From contig JBCCSZ010000096.1 of NCBI GenBank assembly GCA_039199225.1, positions 1-23,312 of the forward strand: a stretch of 23,312 nucleotides of DNA. The letters run 5' to 3'. This stretch comes from JBCCSZ01 sp039199225. Its GTDB lineage: Bacteria; Bacteroidota; Bacteroidia; Chitinophagales; Saprospiraceae. The notes below the pieces were generated by a model. That model did not search any database. It was not told the DNA's origin and was given only the letters and a program-made list of their open reading frames with translations. Shown one piece after another: positions 1 to 7,554 of this stretch (positions within the stretch are counted from its first letter, which is position 1; every line of letters begins with the position of its first letter). The translations under genes were made by a program, and so were the position numbers.

Positions 1-85
1 ACACAAAAAATAATCATCAGCCATTAACCTCAAACTATCAAAGAAAGTTGAGTCAATTTTATTTGACAGCAAAAATAAATCAAAG

Positions 86-604
86 ATGAAATACTTCTTA
101 TTATTACTCAGTTGCTTCATTTATTCTTTTCAAAAACCATTGCTGAAAGAACAACCCGGCAAGGTCACGGAGGTATACATTTTTTTAGAAGAAGATTGCA
201 GGATCAGCCAATTTTACACCAACATCTTGAATGACTTACATCAGCAGTTCGCCAGTAAAAACATCACTTTCACTGGAGTGTTCCCCAGCCAAACAACCAA
301 ACCAAGGGACATCACTGATTTTAAGGAAAAGTATAAAATTCCTTTCAACTTACTTTTTGATGACCAACAAGTTTTGACGAAAAGATTTAGAGCGACGGTC
401 ACGCCTGAAGTCGTAGTTTTTCAACCTGATGAAGCAAAGATCATCTACAAAGGGCGTATTGACAATTCATACTTTAGAGTTGGAAAAAGAAGGAATGTGG
501 TAACATCAAATGAATTAAAATATGTTCTGACCTGCATTTCCAATGATAAACCCATTCAGATTTCCTGGAAAGAAGCGGTGGGTTGCTACATTAAATTGAT
601 TTGA
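86..604 (+). CDS. Exported thioredoxin-fold (redoxin-like) protein
   Basis: This is a 172-residue protein with a hydrophobic N-terminus (about residues 3-15) that looks like a signal peptide or membrane anchor. A short LLSC lipobox around Cys10 is possible but unusually close to the start. The body resembles the AhpC/TSA-redoxin branch of the thioredoxin fold: beta strand YIFLEEDC, then C38-R-I-S-Q-F-Y, where relatives carry C-P-I-S-x-x-Y, and VTPEVVVF at the position of the cis-proline loop. The C-terminal GCYIK (Cys167) resembles the conserved Gly-Cys ending of these redoxins. There is no CxxC pair, so any redox chemistry would use Cys38 alone or with a distant Cys (149 or 167). In related genomes such proteins often accompany cytochromes; upstream genes are outside the window. 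The gene is real with good confidence; the function is an inference from the fold. Confidence 0.72.
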   Translation: MKYFLLLLSCFIYSFQKPLLKEQPGKVTEVYIFLEEDCRISQFYTNILNDLHQQFASKNITFTGVFPSQTTKPRDITDFKEKYKIPFNLLFDDQQVLTKRFRATVTPEVVVFQPDEAKIIYKGRIDNSYFRVGKRRNVVTSNELKYVLTCISNDKPIQISWKEAVGCYIKLI

Positions 605-854
605 CGCAACATCAAGACTATTTTTCATAGAGAAGCCAAAGGAACATCCAATAGCAAAAAAACTGTTTTAATGGATCGCTCATTACACCTAAGTGCGATG
701 GAGACAAAAGTCAACCATCACTCAAAACCTCGCTAGGAGAAGGTGACTATTGAAAGGCTACTTTTTGGGGTTCAGCTAGAGAGGACATGCAATCATAACA
801 GCCTGATAATCAATGCAGCAAATTTCAATTTGTTGTACCTGTATTTTACCCAAA
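605..854. other. Intergenic stretch with no gene recognised
   Basis: Between the redoxin-like gene and the tRNA terminator there is about 250 bp of AT-rich sequence. I find only a 21-codon open frame starting near 672, with no ribosome binding site and no recognisable product. No convincing terminator follows the upstream gene on the plus strand. Confidence 0.5.
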
Positions 855-860
855 GAAAAA

Positions 861-887
861 GGAGCTAGGATTTTTCATCCTAACTCC
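861..887 (-). terminator. Rho-independent terminator of the tRNA-Met transcript
   Basis: GGAG plus TAGGAT (861-871) pairs with ATCCTA plus CTCC (877-887), with one mismatch and a 5-nt loop. On the minus strand the stem is followed by a run of T (complement of 855-860). It lies about 14 nt beyond the 3' end of the minus-strand tRNA, which is the expected place for its terminator. Confidence 0.8.
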
Positions 888-900
888 TTGATTTTCAGTG

Positions 901-974
901 TAGCGAGAGAGAGACTTGAACTCTCGACCTCAGGATTATGAATCCTGCGCTCTAACCAGCTGAGCTACCTCGCC
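901..974 (-). tRNA. tRNA-Met (anticodon CAT), elongator type
   Basis: The minus strand folds into a complete cloverleaf of 74 nt. The acceptor stem begins GGCGAGG and pairs with UCUCGCU through two terminal G-U pairs. The D-arm contains AGCTCAGCTGGTTAGAGC, the anticodon stem CAGGA/TCCTG encloses TTCATAA, and the T-arm is GAGAG-TTCAAGT-CTCTC. The anticodon is CAT. The stem lacks the three consecutive G-C pairs of initiator tRNA, so I call elongator Met. A lysidine-modified tRNA-Ile2 shares the anticodon and is the alternative. The 3' CCA is not encoded; the discriminator is A at 901. Confidence 0.93.
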
Positions 975-1031
975 GAGTGCCATCTTACCAAAACATTCTC
1001 TTCCAAAGAACGCTTTTTGCAAAACGGATCG

Positions 1032-1039
1032 CAAATATA
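1032..1039 (-). promoter_or_regulatory. Putative -7 box for the tRNA-Met gene
   Basis: The minus strand reads TATATTTG here, a perfect match to the Bacteroidota TAnnTTTG box, about 58 nt upstream of the mature tRNA 5' end. No clear TTTG -33 box stands at the expected distance, so confidence is limited. Confidence 0.42.
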
Positions 1040-1154
1040 ACACTTTTTCCATTTCTTGTAAACCTTACTGTTGAAAATATTCCTAACCAGACCATTCAAA
1101 TCGAGTGGTTGGTGTCTGAATCTCCTATTTCTGTTTTTTTCGGGGGATAAGCCC

Positions 1155-1182
1155 TTGGTCGGTATATAAAATCCTATCTTTG
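1155..1182 (+). promoter_or_regulatory. Bacteroidota-type promoter of the FKBP gene
   Basis: TTGG at 1155-1158 and TATCTTTG at 1175-1182 match the -33 (TTG/TTTG) and -7 (TAnnTTTG) elements with a 16-nt spacer. The start codon is 27 nt downstream at 1209. A two-codon frame ATG-TTA-TAA at 1201-1209 ends overlapping the real ATG; this may be chance. Confidence 0.68.
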
Positions 1183-1208
1183 CGGCTCACCAAAAATTCT
1201 ATGTTATA

Positions 1209-2114
1209 ATGCGTCATCTAGTTTCTTTATTATTTGTGGGTGTATCGCTGCTGTTCCTGGCGGGATGTGCTGGAGGCGAGGGCGGCGGAAGCGCCATCCC
1301 CACAACGAAGACCCAAAGCGGCTATCCCTATAAATTTGTCGTAGACAATGATGGCCCCGTCATTTCTGAAGGCCAGTATGCCTATTTTCACTACACCCGA
1401 CGCCTCGACGATTCCGTCATGGATGGCAGCCGGGCCATTAACCAAAAACCAAAACTGAAGTTGCCACCTGCTGATCAGATTGGTGCGCAGCCCAACCCCC
1501 TGATCGAGGGTTTGTCCTTGATGTCTGTGGGTGATAGTCTGACCGTTTCTGTCGATTTGGACTCTATTCCAAACATTCCTCCCAACCTCAAGAAATATGA
1601 TTTCATGCACATCGATATTGTGCTTGAGTCTATCAAATCGGAGGAGGAATATCAGGCTGACATCGCAGCAGAACAGGCGGAGCAAGCTGCTGCTGCCGAA
1701 ATCACAAAAGCTCGCTTGCCAGAAGTTGAGAGCCTCATCAAAACTACGCTGGCCGATTATAACAGCAATAAGTTGGGCGATAAAATCCAAACAACTGCTA
1801 GTGGCTTGAAATACTTGATCCACGAAGAAGGTACTGGTGAGCCGACAGCCAACGGTGAACGCATCAGTGCTCACTACTATGGCTCACTGCTCGATGGTAA
1901 GCGCTTCGATGATTCCTTTTCCAGAGGATCCCCTTTCCAATTCCCTCTGGGTGGTGGACAGGTCATCCGAGGATGGGACGAAGGTTTTGCCCTATTTAAG
2001 CACGGCACAAAAGCATCTCTCTTTGTTCCGGCCGACCTAGGCTATGGCGAAAGAGGAAGCCCCCCGACGATTCCACCCAACTCGGAGCTGCACTTTTACG
2101 TAGAGCTACAGTAG
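1209..2114 (+). CDS. FKBP-type peptidyl-prolyl isomerase, two-domain lipoprotein
   Basis: This 301-residue protein has a lipoprotein signal peptide with lipobox LAGC (Cys20), so it should be anchored in the cell envelope. It carries two FKBP folds. The C-terminal one (about 195-301) keeps the pocket residues: AHYYG, RFDDSF, the VIRGW segment and LGYG. It is likely an active prolyl isomerase that helps envelope proteins fold. The N-terminal one (about 50-143) is divergent: the VIxGW motif has become LIEGL and the LGYG loop is missing, so it may act as chaperone or dimerisation module. An Ala/Glu-rich helical linker (about 145-190) joins them. The start at 1209 fits the signal peptide and the promoter at 1155-1182. 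It forms a single-gene unit ending at the hairpin at 2138-2176. Confidence 0.92.
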   Translation: MRHLVSLLFVGVSLLFLAGCAGGEGGGSAIPTTKTQSGYPYKFVVDNDGPVISEGQYAYFHYTRRLDDSVMDGSRAINQKPKLKLPPADQIGAQPNPLIEGLSLMSVGDSLTVSVDLDSIPNIPPNLKKYDFMHIDIVLESIKSEEEYQADIAAEQAEQAAAAEITKARLPEVESLIKTTLADYNSNKLGDKIQTTASGLKYLIHEEGTGEPTANGERISAHYYGSLLDGKRFDDSFSRGSPFQFPLGGGQVIRGWDEGFALFKHGTKASLFVPADLGYGERGSPPTIPPNSELHFYVELQ

Positions 2115-2137
2115 TTTTGTAGTATACTCGTAATCGT

Positions 2138-2176
2138 AAAAAAAGCCGTTGATTCGTTGAATCAGCGGCTTTTTTT
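2138..2176. terminator. Bidirectional terminator between FKBP and GH9 genes
   Basis: An A7 tract, then GCCGTTGATTC (2145-2155), a 3-nt loop, GAATCAGCGGC (2159-2169) and a T7 tract. The stem has one G-U pair and is flanked by A and T runs on opposite sides. It therefore works for the plus-strand FKBP gene and for the convergent minus-strand GH9 gene. Confidence 0.9.
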
Positions 2177-2195
2177 GTCAAGCTAACTGTCATAG

Positions 2196-4610
2196 CTATT
2201 TCACCACTATTTTTTCTATCCACAACAAACGACCGGTTTCTGTACGGATTTGCAACAGTACCGGCCCTGGCGCTATTCCTACCAAGTCCATCAAAGTCGT
2301 TTGTGTTTGGCCAGATTGAAGTGCCGCCGGCGCAACAGCTCGAAGCAATCGACCGTTCATTCCAAAAAGTCTAGCCTCAATACGAACATTCTCCTCTGCA
2401 CGAATGCCTAGGCGCAAGTATTCCGACGCTGGATTGGGATTCACCACTACCTCAATTCCCTTTGCATTCAGAACGCTTCGAATAATGGAATACTGCGTAC
2501 TACCATCTTTATCCACCTGCTTAAGTCGGTAGTAAGACAAGCCCTTCATGGGTGCCTCATCGTATTGGATATAGTGAGCAGCAGCATTTGAATTGCTCCG
2601 ACTTTCGACTCGATCCAAAAATTTGAAGGTCTTTCCATCGGTACTCCGCTCAATCTCAAAATGGGCATTATCCTGCTCCATGGCTGTTGTCCAGTCCAAT
2701 CGCACCTTATCAGATGCCTCCAAAGTGGCATCAAAGGAAGTTAATTCTACGGGCAATGGAATGCTGTTTGGATCTATGAAGTGGGCCAATAGCCGAACAA
2801 AGGCTGCTTGATAATAAATGGCTGGCTCAGTGATTTCCCAAGAATTTCGATTGTCGTTGAATTCCAGATAACTCTTTTGCAGGGGTTGATTGGAAGGAGG
2901 CGTAATGCTTTGCGTAAAATTGGCGTTTGGCCCTCCTGTCATAAATCCAGGAGCAGGTCCAAAGCGCGATGTCAATGCATTGTCCCAGTCCGAACCATCT
3001 GCAAACCACGTGTGGTAGATTTCATTGACACAGCGATCGCCTCCTTTACCATACATATTGCTCAAAAAAACCATCCCCATCGGGTTTACCCCAAAAAAGG
3101 AATGCACCTGTTCCATCGCTTTGAGGTCATAGCTGATGTTGTTGGCAGGTGAAATATTGTACTTCGCCACAATCTGGTTCAAAATACCGTATTCCGACTT
3201 GGGTTGTGTGCTTCCCCAATGGTACGACCAATCCGGCATGAAGGCCCGGTATAAATCTGCATTGCTAAAACCAAAGAAGCCATTCCAGTTGTTGTTAACC
3301 GCCGTTGTGAACGACGACCGAATGTTGTTTTGCAAAGTGTTATCGCCACCTGGAAGGGTTGTGTAAAGCATAAGTGCATCAACCAAGGGAATATTCGAAA
3401 CACCCCAAAAGCCCGTACTCAAAGGCTCTGTGGTACTTGCATTATTTACGATGTAACTGTTGTAAGTAGAGCCGCCCGTTAGTTCATACAAATGAATAGC
3501 AGCCACCACTGCCTCCGTTTGCTGCTTTTCAGTCGTCCAGTCAGCATCTCCTGCAACGATACTGCCATCATCGCAAACCAAATCCAAACTACCAGAATTT
3601 AAAAGTGGTACTACATAATTCCAACTTGCAATGGCACGCGTTTCCAACTCATTGGCATAAGCAGAAAAGGCAGAAAATTGTCCAAATACTTGAGCTGCAT
3701 GTGCAAACATCCCTGCAACAGCAATGGAGGCTGCGCTACAGGTTGGACCATAATACCGCTGATCCGTATTTGCACTTGGAGGCGTAGAAACATTCTCCGA
3801 ATAATTTCGACTACCCATTTTAATATGGGTCGAACCATCTGGATTATTCATCTTCATCAACCAGTCCAATTCCCACTTGACCTCATCCAAAATGTCAGGA
3901 ATGCCATTGCCCGATTCCGGAATATTCCAGTTGTCGCCAAAAATGCTGGCATTCTCCTGATACGCCCACAATAAATTGTGAATCACCGTGACAGTAAAAG
4001 TCACGTACTTATTATAGTCCCCTGCGTCAAACCACCCTCCACTCAAGTCTTTTTCAAGAGAAGCATCGTTGGGAGCTTCTATATATCGGCAGTTGGCGTC
4101 CTGCAAAAAAGAGTTGCCATCCGTCCAATTCGATTCTGCATAAGGGGTCGTTTTCGCCATACCGCAACGGTTATAGTAAAACATTTTGAAAGCAGCTTGC
4201 ATCGGTATGTCATAGACCGCACCATCGATCTCAAAAACAGCAGAACGCTCATTGTTACCCGGATCATAAACGTAGTAACTACCGGGTATGGTCACAGATG
4301 AAAAGTCAAACCAATAGCCGCGATCCCCCGACTGTGTATGGGTAGCTCCTCCACCCCAGCTGACAGGCGCAGCGGAAAAAACAACATTATCCGAAAGAGC
4401 ATCCCTCAACTGCAGTTGTGCAGAAGGTGTGTAGGAATCAGATGCATTGTACCCCTGCTGTGGATCGCTCAGCACCGCTACCTTCGTAGCAGAGGGCCAG
4501 TAGCCAAATTGATCAACATGGATGTAAGGACTGACTGTTTGAGAAAAAATGGCGGTTGTCGGAAGCATTGATAATACAGCTAACGTAAACCATAAGAACG
4601 CAGTTCTCAT
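2196..4610 (-). CDS. Secreted GH9 family glycosidase (endoglucanase-like) with T9SS tail
   Basis: This is an 804-residue protein. After a Sec signal peptide (residues 1-23) comes a CelD_N-like immunoglobulin domain (about 27-130), then the (alpha/alpha)6 catalytic domain of glycoside hydrolase family 9 (about 135-615). The acidic motif GGWFDAGDYNKY (191-202) supplies the catalytic-base Asp195/Asp198. ITEPAIYYQAA with Glu595 matches the position of the proton donor (family pattern NEVAIxxNA). The third signature is divergent: around residues 508-540 I see VNPMG...YHTWFADGS rather than the usual NPHHR. A fibronectin/T9SS-type spacer (about 619-715) and a C-terminal Por sorting domain (about 718-804) suggest export by the type IX system. 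GH9 enzymes usually cut beta-1,4-glucans; the substrate here is inferred. No SusC/SusD pair is nearby, so it is not in a classical polysaccharide locus. Confidence 0.9.
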   Translation of the reverse strand: MRTAFLWFTLAVLSMLPTTAIFSQTVSPYIHVDQFGYWPSATKVAVLSDPQQGYNASDSYTPSAQLQLRDALSDNVVFSAAPVSWGGGATHTQSGDRGYWFDFSSVTIPGSYYVYDPGNNERSAVFEIDGAVYDIPMQAAFKMFYYNRCGMAKTTPYAESNWTDGNSFLQDANCRYIEAPNDASLEKDLSGGWFDAGDYNKYVTFTVTVIHNLLWAYQENASIFGDNWNIPESGNGIPDILDEVKWELDWLMKMNNPDGSTHIKMGSRNYSENVSTPPSANTDQRYYGPTCSAASIAVAGMFAHAAQVFGQFSAFSAYANELETRAIASWNYVVPLLNSGSLDLVCDDGSIVAGDADWTTEKQQTEAVVAAIHLYELTGGSTYNSYIVNNASTTEPLSTGFWGVSNIPLVDALMLYTTLPGGDNTLQNNIRSSFTTAVNNNWNGFFGFSNADLYRAFMPDWSYHWGSTQPKSEYGILNQIVAKYNISPANNISYDLKAMEQVHSFFGVNPMGMVFLSNMYGKGGDRCVNEIYHTWFADGSDWDNALTSRFGPAPGFMTGGPNANFTQSITPPSNQPLQKSYLEFNDNRNSWEITEPAIYYQAAFVRLLAHFIDPNSIPLPVELTSFDATLEASDKVRLDWTTAMEQDNAHFEIERSTDGKTFKFLDRVESRSNSNAAAHYIQYDEAPMKGLSYYRLKQVDKDGSTQYSIIRSVLNAKGIEVVVNPNPASEYLRLGIRAEENVRIEARLFGMNGRLLRAVAPAALQSGQTQTTLMDLVGIAPGPVLLQIRTETGRLLWIEKIVVK

Positions 4611-4798
4611 GCTAAGTGGTTTTAGAAGTGAAAAAATACCTGTTTGGTTAGTGTAGAAAGGAAGTGTCCGGGAAAGATAATAATACTAAATATAGGAAAT
4701 TCTGTAGATAAAATTTAAAATATCCAATAACGAAATTACAATTGCTCACAAATCAATTGCAAAAGGCAGAATAGGAATGACTTGGGAATGTCTGCCCC

Positions 4799-6346
4799 TC
4801 AGCTTTTATCTTTCAGACGGTTGAGGCCAGCCTTTGCCTTTTGATGCAAACTATTTTGATATTCTCGCGGCCGCATAGAAAGGCATGCCTGATAAGCTTG
4901 CCGAGCTTTAACCAATTCGCTTTTGGATTCATAGACCAATCCCATTTGAAGGGCAGCATTGCAAGCAAAATACAATTTATTCTCACGGCCATTTTGAAGG
5001 GTCTGCTTATAAAAATTGATGGCCTCCGTACTTCGGCCCAGTCGATGTGAAATGCGCCCAAGCCGATACGTATATTCCAATTGATGACGGATGGCAGCAA
5101 AATCGCTAGACTGCCTTTGAATCAACAGATCGTAGGCCCTGCGATAATTTCCACCATCAAAAAGCAATCTGGCACGAAGCAAGTCCGGATGTGGCATTTC
5201 CTCCGACTCTGCCTCCTTCAGTGCCTGCTTATCCCCCCCAATGACCGCTGCTCCTTTGGTTAGGCATTGTTTGATGTATCTTCGATATTCCGCCTCCTTT
5301 CCTTGGATCAAATACAGCCAAGCCAGCTTTTGATAAGATTCTTTGATGTAATTGCGCCCTCTAAATGCCTTTAAATACTGTTTGAAGTGTAACTCAGCCG
5401 TTGCATCCAGTTCATACAATTTGGTTAACCCCAACATGTAATCCAAATAGGGAAAAGGATGGTAAGCCCTCCCCTTTGGACTGCGCTCTAACAAACGGAT
5501 GGCCTCCTGGTTGCGGCCAGAATGCATCGCAACATTGGCCAGTACAAAGGCCGCCAATGGATTGGCTTCTGGGTTGAGCTTGGCGCTGTTGACAATCTCC
5601 CAGGCCGCTTCCTGTTGGTTTTCTAAATGCAACATCAACAGAGCGTATAAAACCCGTGTTTCTTCTTCGAAAATAAACTCGTTGCGATCTGCATAGGAAA
5701 GTACCTCTTCGATTTCTTTTCGCCCTTGCCCAATGCTACCATCCATTCCTCCTAGCAACTTGACTCCCCACCGATAGCTATCCGGGATGGTTCCAACCAA
5801 TGCATGCAAAATGCCCAAGCTCTTCTTATTGGCCACAAAATCAGGAAAACGGCGTTGATTGCGGATCAACATCTTATAAGCCGAACGCACCTCCATAAAG
5901 GCCGTAACATATTCCTCAAACTTGAGTCGACTAAGCGCCCACTGCAGTTTTATCTCCGCCTGGGTATACAAATAATAGGGAGAATCGCGATCCCCCTTCT
6001 CGATGATGGCCAACCGCCGATCCTTGTTGTCCTCCAAGCTGCGAAACTCCTCTTCATTTTCATCTAGAAAAATGGTAAAAAAGTCAATATAGTTTTCGAT
6101 ATGGTATATGATAAGATTCTCTGCTTGGGTTTGCTTCAGGCGGGCCAGTGAACTCCGTGCCTCCACAAATCGCAACTCAACAGCTTGACGATAAGCCTGC
6201 CGTGCCTCCGGCGTAAACTCAAAATAAGAGGCCGTTGCCTTGAATTGACAACAAAGCAAACAAAGTAATACACTAAAGCGAGAGCCCCAAAACACCCACA
6301 CTTTAAAATAATTACGATATCTGACAGTGATTTTTTTTATCGCCAT
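4799..6346 (-). CDS. Tetratricopeptide-repeat protein, exported
   Basis: This 515-residue protein has a basic N-terminus and a hydrophobic segment (about residues 17-38, ending ATAS), consistent with a signal peptide. The rest is helical. TPR-like repeats are visible in the C-terminal half: GRNQEAIRLLERSP, LYELDATAELHFKQYLKAF, GNYRRAYDLLIQRQ and GRSTEAINFYKQTLQNG. The N-terminal half (about 85-190) contains a segment conserved in Bacteroidota relatives (DNKDRRL, SPYYLYTQAEIKLQWALSRL, ANKKSLGILHALVGTIPD). The role is unknown; it is probably a periplasmic or outer-membrane-associated scaffold. A TAAATTTG box sits only about 15 nt upstream of the ATG, which implies an almost leaderless transcript or that this box is not the promoter. 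It lies upstream of the GH9 gene with a 188-bp gap and no terminator seen. Confidence 0.82.
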   Translation of the reverse strand: MAIKKITVRYRNYFKVWVFWGSRFSVLLCLLCCQFKATASYFEFTPEARQAYRQAVELRFVEARSSLARLKQTQAENLIIYHIENYIDFFTIFLDENEEEFRSLEDNKDRRLAIIEKGDRDSPYYLYTQAEIKLQWALSRLKFEEYVTAFMEVRSAYKMLIRNQRRFPDFVANKKSLGILHALVGTIPDSYRWGVKLLGGMDGSIGQGRKEIEEVLSYADRNEFIFEEETRVLYALLMLHLENQQEAAWEIVNSAKLNPEANPLAAFVLANVAMHSGRNQEAIRLLERSPKGRAYHPFPYLDYMLGLTKLYELDATAELHFKQYLKAFRGRNYIKESYQKLAWLYLIQGKEAEYRRYIKQCLTKGAAVIGGDKQALKEAESEEMPHPDLLRARLLFDGGNYRRAYDLLIQRQSSDFAAIRHQLEYTYRLGRISHRLGRSTEAINFYKQTLQNGRENKLYFACNAALQMGLVYESKSELVKARQAYQACLSMRPREYQNSLHQKAKAGLNRLKDKS

Positions 6347-6360
6347 AAGCTACTGACAAC

Positions 6361-6368
6361 CAAATTTA
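6361..6368 (-). promoter_or_regulatory. Possible -7 promoter box for the TPR gene
   Basis: The minus strand reads TAAATTTG, matching TAnnTTTG, 15 nt upstream of the ATG at 6346. No -33 box is evident at 17-21 nt, so this is tentative. Confidence 0.35.
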
Positions 6369-6449
6369 TATGCTTAACGAATAAAAAAATGTAAAATTTT
6401 TTTATGGAATTTCGGGGGGTGCCGTGTCCTATTATAGTAAAAAAGGAAA

Positions 6450-6605
6450 GATTTCGTGCGCGCGCAGCGGTAATCCATGACCTTTTACACTCCCTTTCGA
6501 ACCGTTTGGTTCAGGTTTGGGTTGGCAAAGCTTTGCACGTTCAGAGCTTGCCGAAGGGGTGAGCTTCCAGGGCTCGCCTAGAGGGTGGGACCCACCCACA
6601 GCCCC
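6450..6605. repeat. GC-rich structured intergenic block (candidate interspersed repeat or ncRNA)
   Basis: Inside an otherwise AT-rich gene-free stretch (6347-6765) lies a GC-rich block with several inverted repeats in series. These are GAACC/GGTTC (6499-6512), the perfect 12-nt palindrome GCAAAGCTTTGC (6525-6536), which can alternatively pair with AGAGCTTGCC (6543-6552), GTGAGC/GCTCGC (6559-6577), and GGGTGGG-A-CCCACCC (6583-6597). A short alternating tract GTGCGCGCGC precedes them. Such composition is typical of multicopy palindromic repeats or a structured RNA. With one copy in view I cannot tell which. The 80-codon frame over it is low-complexity and is not accepted as a gene. Confidence 0.5.
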
Positions 6606-6696
6606 AAATTATACCTCCCTCCCAAACAACAAGACAATCAAGCCTCAAAACCTCACTTCATACACACAACCTCCTATCCACTCCCAACAAAACGAA

Positions 6697-6732
6697 AAAT
6701 CCCGAACCTTCATTTCTGAAAATTCGGGATTT
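6697..6732 (-). terminator. Rho-independent terminator of the OmpA-PabB-Nif3-zinc ribbon operon
   Basis: A perfect 10-bp stem AAATCCCGAA (6697-6706) / TTCGGGATTT (6723-6732) with a 16-nt loop is followed on the minus strand by T5 and CGTT. It stands about 35 nt after the stop of the zinc-ribbon gene. Confidence 0.88.
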
Positions 6733-6765
6733 CCCATAAAACATCAATTATTCATCTAAAATGCA

Positions 6766-7530
6766 TTAAGCCGTTGTCTCTTCCTGCGGATCTTTTACAC
6801 CCATGATGATGTCATCCACCAACACCCGGCCACAGTGCTCGCAAGCAATGATTTTCTTGTGCATTTTGATCTCCAACTGTACCTGCGGTGGAATCTTATT
6901 GAAGCATCCGCCACAAGAATCTCTCGACACAGTCACAACCGCCAAACCATTGCGATAAGCATTGCGAATCTTATCGTAAGACTTCAACAGTCGAGTTTCA
7001 ATATTCTTTCTAGCCTTTTCAGACTTTTTGCGGAGCCGATCCTCTTCCTTTTCCGTCTTCACGATGATCTGCTCCAACTCTACTTTCTTCGTATCTAGGT
7101 CTTTCTTTTTATTATCCAAACGCCCCAGCGCCGCATCAAGCGTTTCCTGCTTGTTGACAATCAATCCCTGCGACTCTCTGATCTTCTTTTCAGAAAGTTG
7201 GATTTCTAAGCGTTGGAGCTCCAATTCTTTTGAAAGCGCATCGTATTCCCGATTGTTCTTGACATTATCCATCTGTCGCTCGTAACGCTCGATGAGCATT
7301 TCCGATTCCTTGATGTTCGAATTGTGTCTCGCAACCTCATCCTCTATACCTTTGACATTATCTCCCAAACGTCCAATCCGAGTTTCAAGACCAACAATTT
7401 CATCCTCCAAATCGCGTACTTCGATCGGCAACTCCCCCTTCAAAACCTCGATTTGGTCAATTTCCGAGTCGATTAGTTGTAATTCATAAAGCTGCTTGAG
7501 CCTTTCAGATACTGTCATGTCCTTAGCCAT
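6766..7530 (-). CDS. Coiled-coil protein with C-terminal C4 zinc ribbon
   Basis: This is a 254-residue protein. Residues about 15-190 are rich in Glu, Lys, Leu and Arg with heptad character and form a long coiled-coil hairpin. The C-terminus carries a C4 zinc ribbon: C206-G-G-C209 and C230-E-H-C233. This architecture is that of the widespread zinc-ribbon family related to Helicobacter HP0958. In Bacteroidota its members are commonly found next to Nif3-like genes, as here. Members are proposed to bind nucleic acid, but the exact role is not established. The start at 7530 has a second Met at residue 5 as an alternative. It follows the Nif3-like gene by 24 nt and is the last gene of the operon before the terminator at 6697-6732. 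Confidence 0.88.
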   Translation of the reverse strand: MAKDMTVSERLKQLYELQLIDSEIDQIEVLKGELPIEVRDLEDEIVGLETRIGRLGDNVKGIEDEVARHNSNIKESEMLIERYERQMDNVKNNREYDALSKELELQRLEIQLSEKKIRESQGLIVNKQETLDAALGRLDNKKKDLDTKKVELEQIIVKTEKEEDRLRKKSEKARKNIETRLLKSYDKIRNAYRNGLAVVTVSRDSCGGCFNKIPPQVQLEIKMHKKIIACEHCGRVLVDDIIMGVKDPQEETTA

Positions 7531-7554
7531 AATAAATAAAGGATATTTGATTTC

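Noticed and set aside
1230..1874. 214-residue open frame on the minus strand opposite the FKBP gene
   Set aside because: It lies wholly antisense to a well-supported gene with clear FKBP motifs and shows no recognisable domain or ribosome binding site; it is a codon-bias shadow.
6517..6759. 80-residue plus-strand frame across the hairpin block
   Set aside because: It is Pro/Thr/Ser/Asn-rich, without a ribosome binding site, and it runs through a palindromic element and the operon terminator of the opposite strand.
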